Shown: positions 33,545 to 44,601, numbered from the stretch's first letter. The stretch: 55,677 bases of DNA from Bacillus sp. FJAT-27245 (GCF_001273955.1 NZ_LIGI01000001.1:545162-600838); one strand, 5' to 3'. The notes: generated by a model not told the origin, from the letters alone. Translations and numbers: made by a program.

Positions 33545-35272
33545 ATGATACGTCGCTTTTTTACTTATTATCGGCCTCACAGAAGGCTATTTATTATTGA
33601 TTTCGGCAGTGCTGTCATTGTGGCGGCACTTGAGCTGGCTTTTCCGCTTGCGGTAAGTTGGTTCATTGATAAATTGCTGCCCAGCGGCGACTGGAATGCA
33701 ATCATTGGGGTCAGTATCGGACTTCTTCTATTATATATCGTGAGTACGATGCTCCAATTTATTGTCAACTACTGGGGACACAAGCTCGGGATCAATATCG
33801 AAACCGATATGAGGCAGGAACTGTTTCAGCATGTCCAAAAGCAATCATTCCGCTTTTTTGACAATACGAAAACCGGCCACATCATGAGCAGGATTACCAA
33901 TGATTTATTCGATCTTGGGGAGCTCGCACACCATGGCCCGGAGGATTTGTTCATTGCCGCGATGACATTTGTTGGGGCCTTTTGGATTATGCTGACAATC
34001 AATGTCAAGCTTGCGCTGACAGCAATGATTATTGCTCCATTTCTCGTTTGGCTGATTTCCTATGCAAACAAAAAAATGAATGCTGCATGGAAAAACATGT
34101 ACAGCGATATCGCCGACGTGAATGCCCGGGTCGAGGACAGTGTTTCCGGCATCCGCGTCGTTCAGTCTTTTACGAATGAAGATTTCGAAATTGAGCGGTT
34201 TACGAAAAATAACCGGAAGTTCCGCAAGGCGAAACTTGCTGCCTACAAGGTGATGTCGTTCAGCTCTTCAGGCATTTATATGTCGACAAGGCTGATGGTT
34301 CTTGTTGTACTCGTATATGGCGCCTGGCTCAGCTTCACAGGAAGCTTGAGCTATGGTGAACTGGTCGGATTTGTCCTGTATATCAACGTCTTGTTCAAGC
34401 CGATCGACAAAATCAGTGCCATTCTTGAGCTGTATCCAAAAGGCATGGCCGGCTTCAAGCGGTTCACCGAGCTGATGGACCAGAGCCCGGATGTCGTTGA
34501 TGCCCCGGATGCAATCACTGTACCATATTTAAGGGGAGACATCACTTTCAGGGACGTTACGTTCAGCTATGACAATAATAAGCCTGTCCTCGAGGGGATT
34601 AATCTCGATATCCATCATGGCGAGACGGTCGCCTTCGTTGGTCCGTCAGGTGCTGGAAAAACAACAATTTGTTCATTGATTCCGCGTTTCTATGATGTTA
34701 ATAGCGGAAGCATCTCCATTGATGGGATTGACATCCGTGATATGGCGAAAAAATCTCTCCGTTCGCAAATCGGCATCGTCCAGCAGGATGTGTTCCTGTT
34801 CACAGGGACACTCCGCGAGAATATTGCGTACGGCTCGCTCGGGGCATCACAGGCAGATATTGAAGATGCCGCGAGAAAAGCCCATCTTGAGGAGTTCATT
34901 GCATCACTCCCAGATGGCTATGAAACGCAAATTGGTGAACGCGGCCTTAAGCTATCGGGCGGCCAAAAGCAGCGAATCGCGATTGCCCGTATGTTCCTGA
35001 AAAATCCGCCAATCCTGATTCTGGACGAGGCAACATCCGCTCTTGACACAGAGACAGAGCGAATCATCCAAAAAGCTCTCACAGAATTGGCGAAGGATCG
35101 GACCACACTAGTCATTGCCCATAGGCTCGCTACAATACGCAATGCCGACAGGATTGTAGTCGTGACAGAAGATGGCATCGCCGAAGAAGGCAGCCACGAA
35201 GAACTGATTGAGCAAGGCGGAATTTTTGCGAATCTCCATAAAGTACAGTTTGAAACATCCGTAACAAACTAA
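33545..35272 (+). CDS. ABC exporter half-transporter (membrane + ATPase)
   Basis: 575 residues. Six membrane helices lie in residues about 15-300 (ABC_membrane), and the nucleotide-binding domain has Walker A GPSGAGKT (366-373), signature LSGGQ (470-474) and Walker B ILILDE (490-495), with the catalytic Glu495. The layout matches homodimeric multidrug/lipid exporters such as Sav1866 and BmrA. ATG 33545 follows GCAGGGGGG. It is a monocistronic unit: a terminator follows. The substrate cannot be inferred. Confidence 0.9.
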   Translation: MIRRFFTYYRPHRRLFIIDFGSAVIVAALELAFPLAVSWFIDKLLPSGDWNAIIGVSIGLLLLYIVSTMLQFIVNYWGHKLGINIETDMRQELFQHVQKQSFRFFDNTKTGHIMSRITNDLFDLGELAHHGPEDLFIAAMTFVGAFWIMLTINVKLALTAMIIAPFLVWLISYANKKMNAAWKNMYSDIADVNARVEDSVSGIRVVQSFTNEDFEIERFTKNNRKFRKAKLAAYKVMSFSSSGIYMSTRLMVLVVLVYGAWLSFTGSLSYGELVGFVLYINVLFKPIDKISAILELYPKGMAGFKRFTELMDQSPDVVDAPDAITVPYLRGDITFRDVTFSYDNNKPVLEGINLDIHHGETVAFVGPSGAGKTTICSLIPRFYDVNSGSISIDGIDIRDMAKKSLRSQIGIVQQDVFLFTGTLRENIAYGSLGASQADIEDAARKAHLEEFIASLPDGYETQIGERGLKLSGGQKQRIAIARMFLKNPPILILDEATSALDTETERIIQKALTELAKDRTTLVIAHRLATIRNADRIVVVTEDGIAEEGSHEELIEQGGIFANLHKVQFETSVTN

Positions 35273-35279
35273 ATGCACG

Positions 35280-35326
35280 GCCCACTGGATTAGCCTGTTG
35301 AGGGGTTTATTCAGTGGGCTTTTTTT
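35280..35326 (+). terminator. Terminator after the ABC exporter
   Basis: GCCCACTG (35280-35287) and CAGTGGGC (35312-35319) pair, then TTTTTTT. Confidence 0.85.
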
Positions 35327-35381
35327 AACTCAACAATTAAAGGACCCGTGGTTCGGAAGAAATGTTATTTTTAAAAAAGAA

Positions 35382-35410
35382 TAGACACCAACTGGGAAAT
35401 GCTCTAGAGT
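35382..35410 (+). promoter_or_regulatory. Promoter of the MATE gene
   Basis: TAGACA (35382-35387), a 17-nt spacer and TAGAGT (35405-35410), about 57 nt before the start codon. Confidence 0.45.
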
Positions 35411-35467
35411 AGGGAGGTTGCGTAATAAAACCGCACGTGAAGAAGTTTTTAAAAGAAGGTGGAAGAC

Positions 35468-36838
35468 ATGGCAGAAGCGGCCAAAAAAAACAGCTTCATA
35501 GAACCTGGATTATTTGCTTTAACATGGCCAATTTTCATTGAGTCATTTTTGCATATGCTAATGGGCAGCACGGATACGTTCATGCTTTCCTATGTGTCTG
35601 ACGAAGCGGTGGCAGCCGTTGGAGTTGCCAATCAGCTTGTATTTTTTACGATTCTAATCTTTGGATTCGTGGCAACAGGGACAACAGTGCTTGTCTCGCA
35701 GAATTTGGGTGCAGGCCTAGTCAAGGACGCCAGAAGGATATCGGGAATATCCATATCTCTCAATCTTATTTTTGGGGTTGCAATCAGCGCGCTTGTCGTT
35801 CTGTTCAAAGGGAGTTTTCTAACCCTTTTTGGCCTAACTCCGGAAATCCACAGGCTTGCTGAACAATACCTTGCGATTGTAGGGGCCACCTTGTTTACCC
35901 AGGCCCTTCTCGTCACAGCCTCATCGATTCTGCGCGCGAACGGTTTTTCAAAGGAAGCTATGATGATTTCAATCCTGATGAATATCATCCACCTGGCAGG
36001 AAACAGCGTGTTGATTTATGGCCTGTTCGGGATGCCTCAGATGGGAATCCAGGGAGTCGCAATTTCCACCGCCGTCAGCCGGGCCATCGCCGTCATAATG
36101 ATCTTCTGGCTGCTGTATAAGCGACTGCCGGTAAAAATCAAAAAAGAAGACTATACGAATTTCAGTCCGGTATTTATTAAAAAAATCCTGAAAATCGGGA
36201 TTCCGTCAGCCGGGGAAAACCTCGTCTACAATACAAGCCAGATGGCCATAACAGCCATCATCGCCCTGCTTGGGGCAATGGCTCTGACAACAAGAGTGTA
36301 TACGTGGAATATCATGGCATTCATGATGCTCTTCGCAATCGCACTCGGGCAGGGGACGCAAATACTGGTTGGTTACCGAGTTGGGGCGGGCGACTATAAC
36401 GGTGCCTATCACCGCCTTCTGAAAAGCCTTAAGTGGAGTTTGGTGATGACGATTGCCGTCGTCATCCCGATGGTCATTTTCAGGGAATCGCTTCTTGGCA
36501 TTTTTACGGACAACAACAAGATTATTACGGAAGGGGCAAAGCTTCTATTACTAGGGCTTATCCTGGAGCCCGGGAGGACATTCAATATCGTTATCATCGC
36601 GGCACTCAGGGCGGCCGGCGATGCCAACTTCCCCGTGAAAATGGCTTTTGTGTCGATGTGGGGAATCGGGGTGCCTGTTGCCTATTTACTCGGTATTACG
36701 ATGGGAATGGGCCTCGTCGGAATTTGGATTGCCTTTATAGCCGATGAATGGTTCAGGGGAATCATCATGTATTACAGGTGGAAAAGCCGTGTGTGGGAAA
36801 GCAAGTCCCTCGTCGAGAAAAATATCCAGCCGGTTTAA
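35468..36838 (+). CDS. MATE-family efflux transporter
   Basis: 456 residues with about twelve membrane segments. ATG 35468 follows AAGGTGG; a GTG three codons upstream is the alternative. Family features are the N-terminal ALTWPIFIESFLHMLMGSTD region, a duplicated six-helix layout, and the PSAGENLVYNTSQM segment opening the second half. MATE proteins export organic cations or drugs using Na+ or H+. It is unrelated to the ABC exporter unit next to it except in broad role. It ends at a shared terminator. Confidence 0.9.
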   Translation: MAEAAKKNSFIEPGLFALTWPIFIESFLHMLMGSTDTFMLSYVSDEAVAAVGVANQLVFFTILIFGFVATGTTVLVSQNLGAGLVKDARRISGISISLNLIFGVAISALVVLFKGSFLTLFGLTPEIHRLAEQYLAIVGATLFTQALLVTASSILRANGFSKEAMMISILMNIIHLAGNSVLIYGLFGMPQMGIQGVAISTAVSRAIAVIMIFWLLYKRLPVKIKKEDYTNFSPVFIKKILKIGIPSAGENLVYNTSQMAITAIIALLGAMALTTRVYTWNIMAFMMLFAIALGQGTQILVGYRVGAGDYNGAYHRLLKSLKWSLVMTIAVVIPMVIFRESLLGIFTDNNKIITEGAKLLLLGLILEPGRTFNIVIIAALRAAGDANFPVKMAFVSMWGIGVPVAYLLGITMGMGLVGIWIAFIADEWFRGIIMYYRWKSRVWESKSLVEKNIQPV

Positions 36839-36880
36839 AGCTGTAAAAGCAATACCTTTAGCTTTCATAACATGAACAGA

Positions 36881-36918
36881 AAAAAGCATTCAAGGATTTC
36901 GGTCCCTGAATGCTTTTT
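36881..36918. terminator. Bidirectional terminator
   Basis: AAAAAGCATTCA (36881-36892) and TGAATGCTTTTT (36907-36918) pair perfectly. It ends both the MATE gene and the convergent ywbE unit. Confidence 0.88.
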
Positions 36919-37117
36919 AGTTTTCTGCATGAATTTTTTTTACCCGGCCGACCTGGCCATCCGTGAGCCTGACTTTAATGCCGTGGGGATGGTTTGGGGA
37001 TTTTGTGAGAATATCTTTTACGATCCCCCTTGTCAGCTTGCCTGTACGTTGATCCGCTTTCAGGACAATATCGACTGTTATTCCTGGTGTGATGTCCTTC
37101 CTGTTTTGTCCGTCCAT
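36917..37117 (-). CDS. ywbE: YwbE family protein
   Basis: 66 residues, beginning MDGQNRKDITPGITVDIVLK and containing TGKLTRGIVKDILTKSPNHP and HGIKVRLTDGQVGRV. This is the whole of the small conserved YwbE family, a likely beta-barrel of unknown function. The start codon lies 1 nt past the stop of the upstream basic-protein gene (TAAAATG) and lacks its own clear ribosome binding site, so translation is probably coupled. Confidence 0.88.
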   Translation of the reverse strand: MDGQNRKDITPGITVDIVLKADQRTGKLTRGIVKDILTKSPNHPHGIKVRLTDGQVGRVKKIHAEN

Positions 37118-37118
37118 T

Positions 37119-37313
37119 TTAAGAGCCCATTTTCCTGCGTGTGTTGCTTGGCTTTTTCGTCATCTGGCTCTTCATTTTTTTCGTGGAAGTATCTGTGCCG
37201 CCCATACCCTTTGCTGCTGCCGCCTGGTTTTTCTTATTGGCAAGCTGTTGCTTCATTGCCTCCTGCAGGCTGATCTTCTTTTTCTCGGTTCCTGGATTCG
37301 TGTTCTCTTCCAT
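37119..37313 (-). CDS. Small basic protein coupled to YwbE
   Basis: 64 residues, Lys-, Gln- and Ala-rich (KKKISLQEAMKQQLANKKNQ near the middle, TKKPSNTRRKMGS at the end), probably disordered or helical, cytoplasmic. AAAAGGAGA precedes the ATG at 8 nt. The stop overlaps the ywbE start region. I do not recognise a named family; the basic nature and lack of hydrophobic core would suit nucleic-acid or ribosome contact, which is a guess. Confidence 0.65.
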   Translation of the reverse strand: MEENTNPGTEKKKISLQEAMKQQLANKKNQAAAAKGMGGTDTSTKKMKSQMTKKPSNTRRKMGS

Positions 37314-37507
37314 AGGAAAGTCTCCTTTTTAAATAGATGCTAGTCTATAAAGTATAATCTATTTTTTGTTGTTTGGGAAATAGAGACCAAGGAAAATATC
37401 TAAAAATTACCTATTGCTTTTACATCAACGAAAGAATTGCTGTTTATAAAAACCGCCCGCAGAAGGAAATCAAGTTAAAGTATGTTTAGGAAAAGATTTT
37501 AGAAAAG

Positions 37508-37544
37508 AGAAAGCCAACTTATCGCAATAATAAGTTGGCTTTCT
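37508..37544 (-). terminator. Terminator of the ilv-leu supercluster
   Basis: A perfect 15-bp stem, AGAAAGCCAACTTAT (37508-37522) with its complement (37530-37544), and CTTTTCT after it on the minus strand. Confidence 0.88.
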
Positions 37545-37564
37545 ACTATATATCTGACCACGGC

Positions 37565-38575
37565 TCACGCCAAACAGGATAAGATTCCGCCTTGGGCCAG
37601 TTGTTGAATGAATCCCAGCCTGGAGACATCCATGTTGCCGCCGCTGACGATAATTCCGCAGTTTTTGGAGCGGATGGTGCTTCGGTTGGCGAGGAGGGCA
37701 GCAAAAGCTGCCGCCCCTGCGCCTTCGACTAATGTTTTTTTCCTTTCTAGCATGTAAACAATGGCAGTGGCGATATCGCTCTCGCTTACAGTAATCATAT
37801 CGTCTACATAATGCCGGATAATAGGAAGGGTCAACTTTCCAGGTTCCTTGACGGCAATGCCTTCCGCAATGGTGCCGGCAAACCGGCTGCCTGGTACTGG
37901 ATGGTTATGAAAAGAATCATACATAACCTTTGCTCCTTCAGCCTGGACGCCGATGATTCGTATGTTCGGCTGTATATGCTTTGCGGCAACCGCCACCCCG
38001 CTAATCAGGCCGCCGCCTCCAACCGGGACAATCAGCGTATCAAGAAAGGGTTGCTGCATCAGCATTTCAACCGCTATCGTTGCCTGGCCAGCCATGACAT
38101 CGTAGTCATCGAATGGATGGAGAAAGAAACTTCCCGTCCTTTTCTGCTCACTGCACGCTGCCTGATAAGCTTCCTGAAAAGAGGCCCCTGTAATGACGGC
38201 CCTTGCTCCGTAATATTCCGTTGCATTGATTTTTGCCTGAGGCGTATTTTCCGGCATGTAGATTTTGGCTGCAATCCCTCTCTTTGAAGCGGCGAATGCG
38301 ACACCTTGGGCATGGTTGCCCGCCGATGCAGCTATAACGCCTTTTTGCATTTCCTTCTCTGTCAGGCATGACATTTTATAGCTGGCCCCGCGAATTTTAA
38401 AAGCCCCGGTCTTTTGCTGATTTTCCATTTTAAAAAAGACATTCTTCCCGGCCAGGCTATTCAGAAATGCAGAGGTCGTTAGTGGAGTACGATAAACGGT
38501 TTTTGCCAATTGTTCCATCGCTTCGGAAATCATTTTAGTCGTTAAAGAATCCCCAAGGGGTTCACGCTCCTTCAT
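37565..38575 (-). CDS. ilvA: Threonine dehydratase, short form without regulatory domain
   Basis: 336 residues; PLP enzyme converting threonine to 2-oxobutyrate plus ammonia, the first step to isoleucine. Lys60 (KTGAFKIRGAS) binds PLP; SAGNHAQGV and the PVGGGGLISG phosphate loop are present. It ends after the catalytic domain: the C-terminal ACT-like domain that gives Ile feedback inhibition in long IlvA (about 420 residues in B. subtilis) is absent. It is therefore like TdcB/YgkB forms, but its place at the end of the ilv-leu cluster argues for a biosynthetic role. The ribosome binding site is weak; leuD ends 20 nt upstream. Confidence 0.87.
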   Translation of the reverse strand: MKEREPLGDSLTTKMISEAMEQLAKTVYRTPLTTSAFLNSLAGKNVFFKMENQQKTGAFKIRGASYKMSCLTEKEMQKGVIAASAGNHAQGVAFAASKRGIAAKIYMPENTPQAKINATEYYGARAVITGASFQEAYQAACSEQKRTGSFFLHPFDDYDVMAGQATIAVEMLMQQPFLDTLIVPVGGGGLISGVAVAAKHIQPNIRIIGVQAEGAKVMYDSFHNHPVPGSRFAGTIAEGIAVKEPGKLTLPIIRHYVDDMITVSESDIATAIVYMLERKKTLVEGAGAAAFAALLANRSTIRSKNCGIIVSGGNMDVSRLGFIQQLAQGGILSCLA

Positions 38576-38594
38576 TTTTCATAAGTTTTATCAA

Positions 38595-39176
38595 TTAAAG
38601 ACTTCTTTCAAACTGTGAAATTTTTTCTTCATATAAAAGAGTAATGCCTATTTCATCCAAGCCATTATAGAGCATTTCCTTTGAATACTCCCCGATGTCA
38701 AAATGATACGAGAACCCTTCCCCATCCTGGACTGTTTGGGCAGAGAGGTCCACCGTTAACGAATAGCTTTCCGCTTCTGCTTTTTCCATAAGCTGTTGGA
38801 CTTGCTCATAAGGCATTTCGATGGCCAGGATCCCGTTTTTTACACAATTGTTTTTAAAAATATCGGCGTAACTCGGGGCGATGATAATCTTGAAGCCATA
38901 GTCGAGAAGAGCCCAGGGGGCATGTTCCCGGGAAGAGCCACAGCCGAAGTTGTCGCCTGCAAGGAGGATGGACGCACCCTCATATTTTTTATCATGAAGA
39001 GGGAATTCCTCAATCGGCTTGCCCGATTGGTCGAACCGCCAGTTATAAAACAGGAACTGGCCGAATCCCTGGCGCTCGATCCGTTTTAAAAATTGTTTCG
39101 GGATAATCTGGTCTGTGTCCACATTGCTTCGGTCAAGCGGAAACACAAGCCCGGTATGGATTGTGATTGGTTCCAT
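38595..39176 (-). CDS. leuD: 3-isopropylmalate dehydratase small subunit
   Basis: 193 residues, swivel domain of isopropylmalate isomerase. VFPLDRSNVDTDQIIPKQF opens the protein, and GDNFGCGSSREHAPWAL (about residues 73-89) is the substrate loop. With LeuC it isomerises 2- to 3-isopropylmalate. The start codon directly abuts the leuC stop (TAAATG), so translation is coupled. Confidence 0.95.
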   Translation of the reverse strand: MEPITIHTGLVFPLDRSNVDTDQIIPKQFLKRIERQGFGQFLFYNWRFDQSGKPIEEFPLHDKKYEGASILLAGDNFGCGSSREHAPWALLDYGFKIIIAPSYADIFKNNCVKNGILAIEMPYEQVQQLMEKAEAESYSLTVDLSAQTVQDGEGFSYHFDIGEYSKEMLYNGLDEIGITLLYEEKISQFERSL

Positions 39177-40595
39177 TTACAGCACCTCCACTGCGGCGAA
39201 TTGGCGAATGTCCACGAATCGGCCTTCAACTGCAGCTGCGGCTGCCATTTCAGGGCTGACAAGATGTGTGCGCGCGCCGGTTCCCTGGCGCCCTTCAAAG
39301 TTTCGGTTAGAAGTCGATGCACAGCGTTCGCCTGGCGGAACGACATCATCGTTCATCGCGAGGCACATGCTGCAGCCCGCGTCACGCCATTCAAAACCCG
39401 CGTTTTTAAAAATAACATCAAGGCCTTCCTGTTCGGCTGCGGCTTTCACGCTTTTCGAACCCGGAACAACGATTGCTTTTACTCCAGGATTAACATGGCG
39501 CCCCTCGATAACGGAAGCGGCCCTGCGCAAATCGCTCAGCCTTGAATTTGTACACGAGCCAATAAACACATGCTCGATTGTGACAGAGGTAATTGGCTGC
39601 CCGGCTTCAAGGCCCATATAGTCAAGGGCACGCTCAATCTCCTGTTTTTCACTTTCTGAAGCCGCGGATTCCGGAGCCGGAATCATGGCATCAACAGGGA
39701 TGCACATTCCGGGGTTCGTGCCCCAGGTAACCTGCGGTGCGATTTCGGAGGCATCAATTTCGATTGTTTTGTCGTACACGGCGCCTTCGTCCGTTGCAAG
39801 CATGCGCCAATTCTCAATCGCCTTATCAAATTCGGCGCCCTGAGGAACGAACCTTCTGCCGCGGAGATAGTTGAATGTTGTTTCGTCAGGGGTGATCAAG
39901 CCTGCGCGTGCACCCGCCTCGATTGACATGTTGCAGACGGTCATCCTTTCCTCCATTGAAAGGGAGCGGATGGCTTCACCTGTAAATTCAATCACATGTC
40001 CTGTACCGAACTGGACCCCATTCTCGGCAATGATTGCCAAAATCAAGTCCTTTGCAGTCACACCGAATCCAAGCTTGCCGTTTACCTTGATGTTCAATGT
40101 TTTCGGGCGCTGCTGCCAAAGGGTTTGCGTTGCAAGTACATGCTCGACTTCGCTTGTCCCGATACCGAAGGCAAGCGCACCGAACGCGCCGTGCGTAGAT
40201 GTATGGCTGTCCCCGCAAACAATCGTCTTGCCTGGCTGGGTAAGGCCAAGCTCCGGGCCGATTACGTGGACAATCCCATTATCGGGGTGGGTAATATCCG
40301 CGAGCGGAATATTAAATTCGCGGCAGTTATCAATCAGCGTTTCAATCTGCTTCTTCGAAATTAAATCCTTAATGACAGACTGATCCTTTGTCGGAATATT
40401 ATGGTCCATTGTTGCAAAAGTTAAATCCGGCCTGCGGACAGTGCGTCCATTCATCCTCAATCCTTCAAAAGCCTGAGGAGAGGTTACTTCGTGTACCAGA
40501 TGTAAATCAATATACAAAAGGTCCGGCCTGCCATCTTCCCGATGGACAACGTGCTGTTCCCATATTTTATCAATGATTGTCTTTGGTGAATGCAT
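39177..40595 (-). CDS. leuC: 3-isopropylmalate dehydratase large subunit
   Basis: 472 residues, aconitase-fold large subunit holding a 4Fe-4S cluster. Cluster cysteines lie in [16 protein letters not shown] (about 345-360) and [11 protein letters not shown] (about 406-416). Early motifs [13 protein letters not shown] and [19 protein letters not shown] are canonical. AGAAGGGGG precedes the ATG. The reaction is that of LeuD, encoded next. Confidence 0.95.
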   Translation of the reverse strand: MHSPKTIIDKIWEQHVVHREDGRPDLLYIDLHLVHEVTSPQAFEGLRMNGRTVRRPDLTFATMDHNIPTKDQSVIKDLISKKQIETLIDNCREFNIPLADITHPDNGIVHVIGPELGLTQPGKTIVCGDSHTSTHGAFGALAFGIGTSEVEHVLATQTLWQQRPKTLNIKVNGKLGFGVTAKDLILAIIAENGVQFGTGHVIEFTGEAIRSLSMEERMTVCNMSIEAGARAGLITPDETTFNYLRGRRFVPQGAEFDKAIENWRMLATDEGAVYDKTIEIDASEIAPQVTWGTNPGMCIPVDAMIPAPESAASESEKQEIERALDYMGLEAGQPITSVTIEHVFIGSCTNSRLSDLRRAASVIEGRHVNPGVKAIVVPGSKSVKAAAEQEGLDVIFKNAGFEWRDAGCSMCLAMNDDVVPPGERCASTSNRNFEGRQGTGARTHLVSPEMAAAAAVEGRFVDIRQFAAVEVL

Positions 40596-40610
40596 GGTTA
40601 TCCCCCTTCT

Positions 40611-41717
40611 TTAGGCGTAGCAGTCCATAATGCAGTTGGCTGCGTTTCTGGTTTTAATTGTTTCAATAATCTTTTTTGTCATCTCTTCCGTTCCAACCTT
40701 TTGCCCGCTGCCAGCTTTAATGTCCGCAGTATGGAACCCGTCATTCAGGATGGATTCCACTGTTTCTTCTATCACATCTGCTTCTTCATTCAGCCCAAAA
40801 GAATGCCTCAGCATCATCGCCGCCGAAAGAATCATTGCAACCGGATTGGCGATTCCTTTTCCGGCGATATCGGGAGCCGACCCATGGACAGGCTCATAAA
40901 GGCCGAATCCATCTTCCCTTAGGCTTGCGGACGGAAGCATTCCAAGCGATCCTGTTAAAACTGAGGCTTCATCGCTAAGAATATCGCCAAACATGTTCTC
41001 GGTTACGATGACATCGAACTGAGAGGGGTTCGTGATTAATTTCATCGCCGCCGCATCGACAAGGACATGTTCAACAGTAACATCCGGGTACTGCTGTTTC
41101 TTTTCCTCGACCACTTCCCGCCAAAGCTTGCTCGATTCAAGCACATTGGCTTTGTCTACTGAAGTAAGATGGCCGCGGCGCTGCTGGGCGCATTGGAAAG
41201 CCTTTTCTACGATTCTTTCAATCTCGGAGCGAGTATAGAAGAGAGTGTCCACAGCTGCCTGGCCATTGTCGCGCCGCTCGCTTGGAGTTCCGAAATAGAG
41301 TCCGCCGGTAAGTTCCCTGACGATAAGGAGGTCGCTTCCCTTTACAACATCCTCCTTAAGGGGGGATGCATGAAGCAGCTTTTCAAATCCTTTGATCGGC
41401 CTAAGGTTTGCAAAGAGCCCAAGTTCCTTTCTGATTCCCAACAAACCTCTTTCAGGCCTTAAATGGGAAGGGTTCGTATCCCATTTTGGCCCGCCGACCG
41501 CTCCAAGGAGGACAGCATCAGCCTTCTTGCAGGCGGTGGATGTTTCTGCCGGTAATGGGGTGCCATGGCGGTCAATCGCAATTCCGCCAATGTCGTGGCT
41601 TTCAAAGGTGAATGAATGGTTGAACTCCTCGGCGATTGTGTTTAACACCATTTGGGCAGAGGCCATCACTTCCTGGCCTATCCCATCTCCGGGCAGCATA
41701 ACAATATGTTTTTTCAT
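40611..41717 (-). CDS. leuB: 3-isopropylmalate dehydrogenase
   Basis: 368 residues from ATG 41717, after GAGGAGG; a longer frame to 41819 would overlap the leuA end and is rejected. The enzyme oxidises and decarboxylates 3-isopropylmalate with NAD+. Markers are LPGDGIGQEVM (about 7-17), LGAVGGPKWD, VRELTGGLYFG, and LVDAAAMKL with NMFGDILSDE (about 243-252). It follows leuA by 40 nt. Confidence 0.95.
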   Translation of the reverse strand: MKKHIVMLPGDGIGQEVMASAQMVLNTIAEEFNHSFTFESHDIGGIAIDRHGTPLPAETSTACKKADAVLLGAVGGPKWDTNPSHLRPERGLLGIRKELGLFANLRPIKGFEKLLHASPLKEDVVKGSDLLIVRELTGGLYFGTPSERRDNGQAAVDTLFYTRSEIERIVEKAFQCAQQRRGHLTSVDKANVLESSKLWREVVEEKKQQYPDVTVEHVLVDAAAMKLITNPSQFDVIVTENMFGDILSDEASVLTGSLGMLPSASLREDGFGLYEPVHGSAPDIAGKGIANPVAMILSAAMMLRHSFGLNEEADVIEETVESILNDGFHTADIKAGSGQKVGTEEMTKKIIETIKTRNAANCIMDCYA

Positions 41718-41757
41718 GGATTTGGCCTCCTCTATCATCGTTTTTTCGTCCCTGCCC

Positions 41758-43305
41758 TTAGCTATTCGCTGTTTGCAGGACTTTCGTAGTTTGGCCGTAA
41801 AAGACCCGGTTGACAGCATTTAAAAATGCTTTAGCCGATGCTTCGAGTACATCCTGGGAAGAGCCGCGTCCGCTTACCGGCATCTCATTTACGATCATTT
41901 TCACATGAACCTCAGCCAAAGCATCGCGTCCTTGGCCGACGGAGCTTAATTGGTATTTTGTTAAATGAATTTCTTCTTTTATCAGTGCTTCAAGCGTGTT
42001 GTATAAAGCTTCGACTGGGCCTTTTCCAGTCCGTGCAGTTTCGGTACGTATCCCTTCCGGCGTTGTCAAGGCAACGGTCGCGGTCGGGAGGTTGATGGAA
42101 CCGGACTGGACCTGGTAGGCAAGCAGCTCATATTTTTTCACATCGGACACAGCAGTCTGGATGTCCGTAAGAATCGTGAACAAATCTTCGTCGGTCACTT
42201 CTTTTTTCCGGTCTGTCAGCGATTTGAATTGCCTGAAAGCCTCTTCTGACTTTTCCACGGTTAGCGAGAAGCCAAGCTTTTCAATTTTCTCCTTGAAGGC
42301 ATGGCGTCCGGAGTGTTTTCCGAGTACAAGCTCATTCGATTCGATACCAACCATTGATGGATTGATAATTTCATAGGTCTCCGGGTGTTTCAGCACTCCA
42401 TCCTGGTGGATGCCCGATTCATGGGCGAAGGCATTCTGCCCGACGACTGCCTTGTTAGGGGCTATCGGCATCCCGGTAAGCTTCCGGACCAGATCGCTCG
42501 TCCGTTTGATTTCTTTTAAGTTCAATCCTGTGGAAAAAGGAAACTGGTCATTGCGGATGCCTAGCGCTACGGCAAATTCCTCGAGTGCCGCATTCCCGGC
42601 GCGTTCACCAATTCCGTTGATCGTTCCTTCAACCTGGGTTGCTCCGTTTTGAATGGCGGCCAGGGAATTGGCGATGGCCAGCCCGAGGTCATCATGGCAA
42701 TGCGCCGATAAAATTGCTTTATCAATATTTCGTACATTTTCCTTCACGTAACGGAACATCCGGCCATATTCAGCGGGGGTCGCATATCCGACAGTGTCAG
42801 GCAAATTGATGACAGTCGCTCCGGCATCGATAACCTTTTCAATGATTTGGACAAGGAAGTCAAGGTCGGAGCGCGAGGCATCCTCTGCGGACCATTCAAT
42901 CTGCGGGAATTTGGCTTTCGCGTAACGGACCATATCGACAGCCAGCTGTATAACCTGTTCCGGCGATTTTTTCAGCTTGTATGTCATATGGATGGGAGAG
43001 GTGGCGAGGAACATATGAAGGCGCGGGGCTTCTGCTTCCTTCAGTGCCTCCCAGCTAATATCAATGTCGCTTTTCGTCGCCCTTGAAAGGCCTGCAATTG
43101 ATGCATTCCTGACGGTTCTGGCAATCGTCCGTACGGCTTCAAAATCCCCTTGTGAAGAAGCGGGAAACCCGGCTTCCATTACATTCACGCCAAACCGTTC
43201 TAGCTGCCTGGCAATCTCCAGTTTTTCAAGCTGATTCAAATTGACTCCGGGAGATTGCTCCCCGTCGCGCAAGGTCGTATCAAATATGTGAATGTTCTGC
43301 ACCAC
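41758..43305 (-). CDS. leuA: 2-isopropylmalate synthase
   Basis: 515 residues. A GTG start (43305, with a second GTG next to it) follows GAAGGGA. The HMGL-like barrel starts [17 protein letters not shown], with the metal-site [19 protein letters not shown] (about 203-221) and [12 protein letters not shown]. The C-terminal LeuA_dimer domain (about 390-510) gives Leu feedback control. It condenses 2-ketoisovalerate with acetyl-CoA, the committed step to leucine. A 282-nt gap with a structured repeat separates it from ilvC. Confidence 0.95.
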   Translation of the reverse strand: MVQNIHIFDTTLRDGEQSPGVNLNQLEKLEIARQLERFGVNVMEAGFPASSQGDFEAVRTIARTVRNASIAGLSRATKSDIDISWEALKEAEAPRLHMFLATSPIHMTYKLKKSPEQVIQLAVDMVRYAKAKFPQIEWSAEDASRSDLDFLVQIIEKVIDAGATVINLPDTVGYATPAEYGRMFRYVKENVRNIDKAILSAHCHDDLGLAIANSLAAIQNGATQVEGTINGIGERAGNAALEEFAVALGIRNDQFPFSTGLNLKEIKRTSDLVRKLTGMPIAPNKAVVGQNAFAHESGIHQDGVLKHPETYEIINPSMVGIESNELVLGKHSGRHAFKEKIEKLGFSLTVEKSEEAFRQFKSLTDRKKEVTDEDLFTILTDIQTAVSDVKKYELLAYQVQSGSINLPTATVALTTPEGIRTETARTGKGPVEALYNTLEALIKEEIHLTKYQLSSVGQGRDALAEVHVKMIVNEMPVSGRGSSQDVLEASAKAFLNAVNRVFYGQTTKVLQTANS

Positions 43306-43427
43306 TAGAATTCCCTTCCTTCTTTGTTAGGTATGGCCCCTTGCCGTAAATAGCAGGGAAGGGGCCTTGGTTTCAATAAAACTATATAGGTTGCATCATA
43401 GGTTTTATATTCTACTTTAACCTTGCT

Positions 43428-43556
43428 GTTGATTTCCTCTCCTGGCACTTCGCTTTCCGCGGGGCGCCAGTGGAGCCTCCTCGGCGCTTGCGCCTGTGGG
43501 GTCTCCACATGCCGCTGCATCCCGCTGGAGTCTACGTGCCTTCCGCTCCAATCAAC
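43428..43556. repeat. Structured 129-bp intergenic repeat element
   Basis: The ends mirror each other: GTTGATT-N9-GGCAC (43428-43448) and GTGCC-N9-AATCAAC (43536-43556). The centre forms a hairpin with GTGGAG (43470-43475) against CTCCAC (43503-43508) and an inner GGCGC-TT-GCGCC (43483-43494). It is far more GC-rich than the flanks. I recall similar C/T-rich blocks (GAGCCTCCTCGGCGCTTGCG) in intergenic regions of many Bacillaceae, but cannot check copies here. It has no coding potential and is consistent with a MITE-like or RNA-structured repeat. It lies inside the ilvC-leuA transcript. Confidence 0.65.
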
Positions 43557-43587
43557 TTACACCCTACTATTTTTTGACAAAAAACAT

Positions 43588-44601
<1,014 letters not shown>

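Noticed and set aside
33336-33548. 70-codon frame upstream of the ABC exporter
   Set aside because: No ribosome binding site; it covers the importer promoter and its inverted repeat and overlaps the exporter start codon. Its hydrophobic stretch follows from T-rich DNA.
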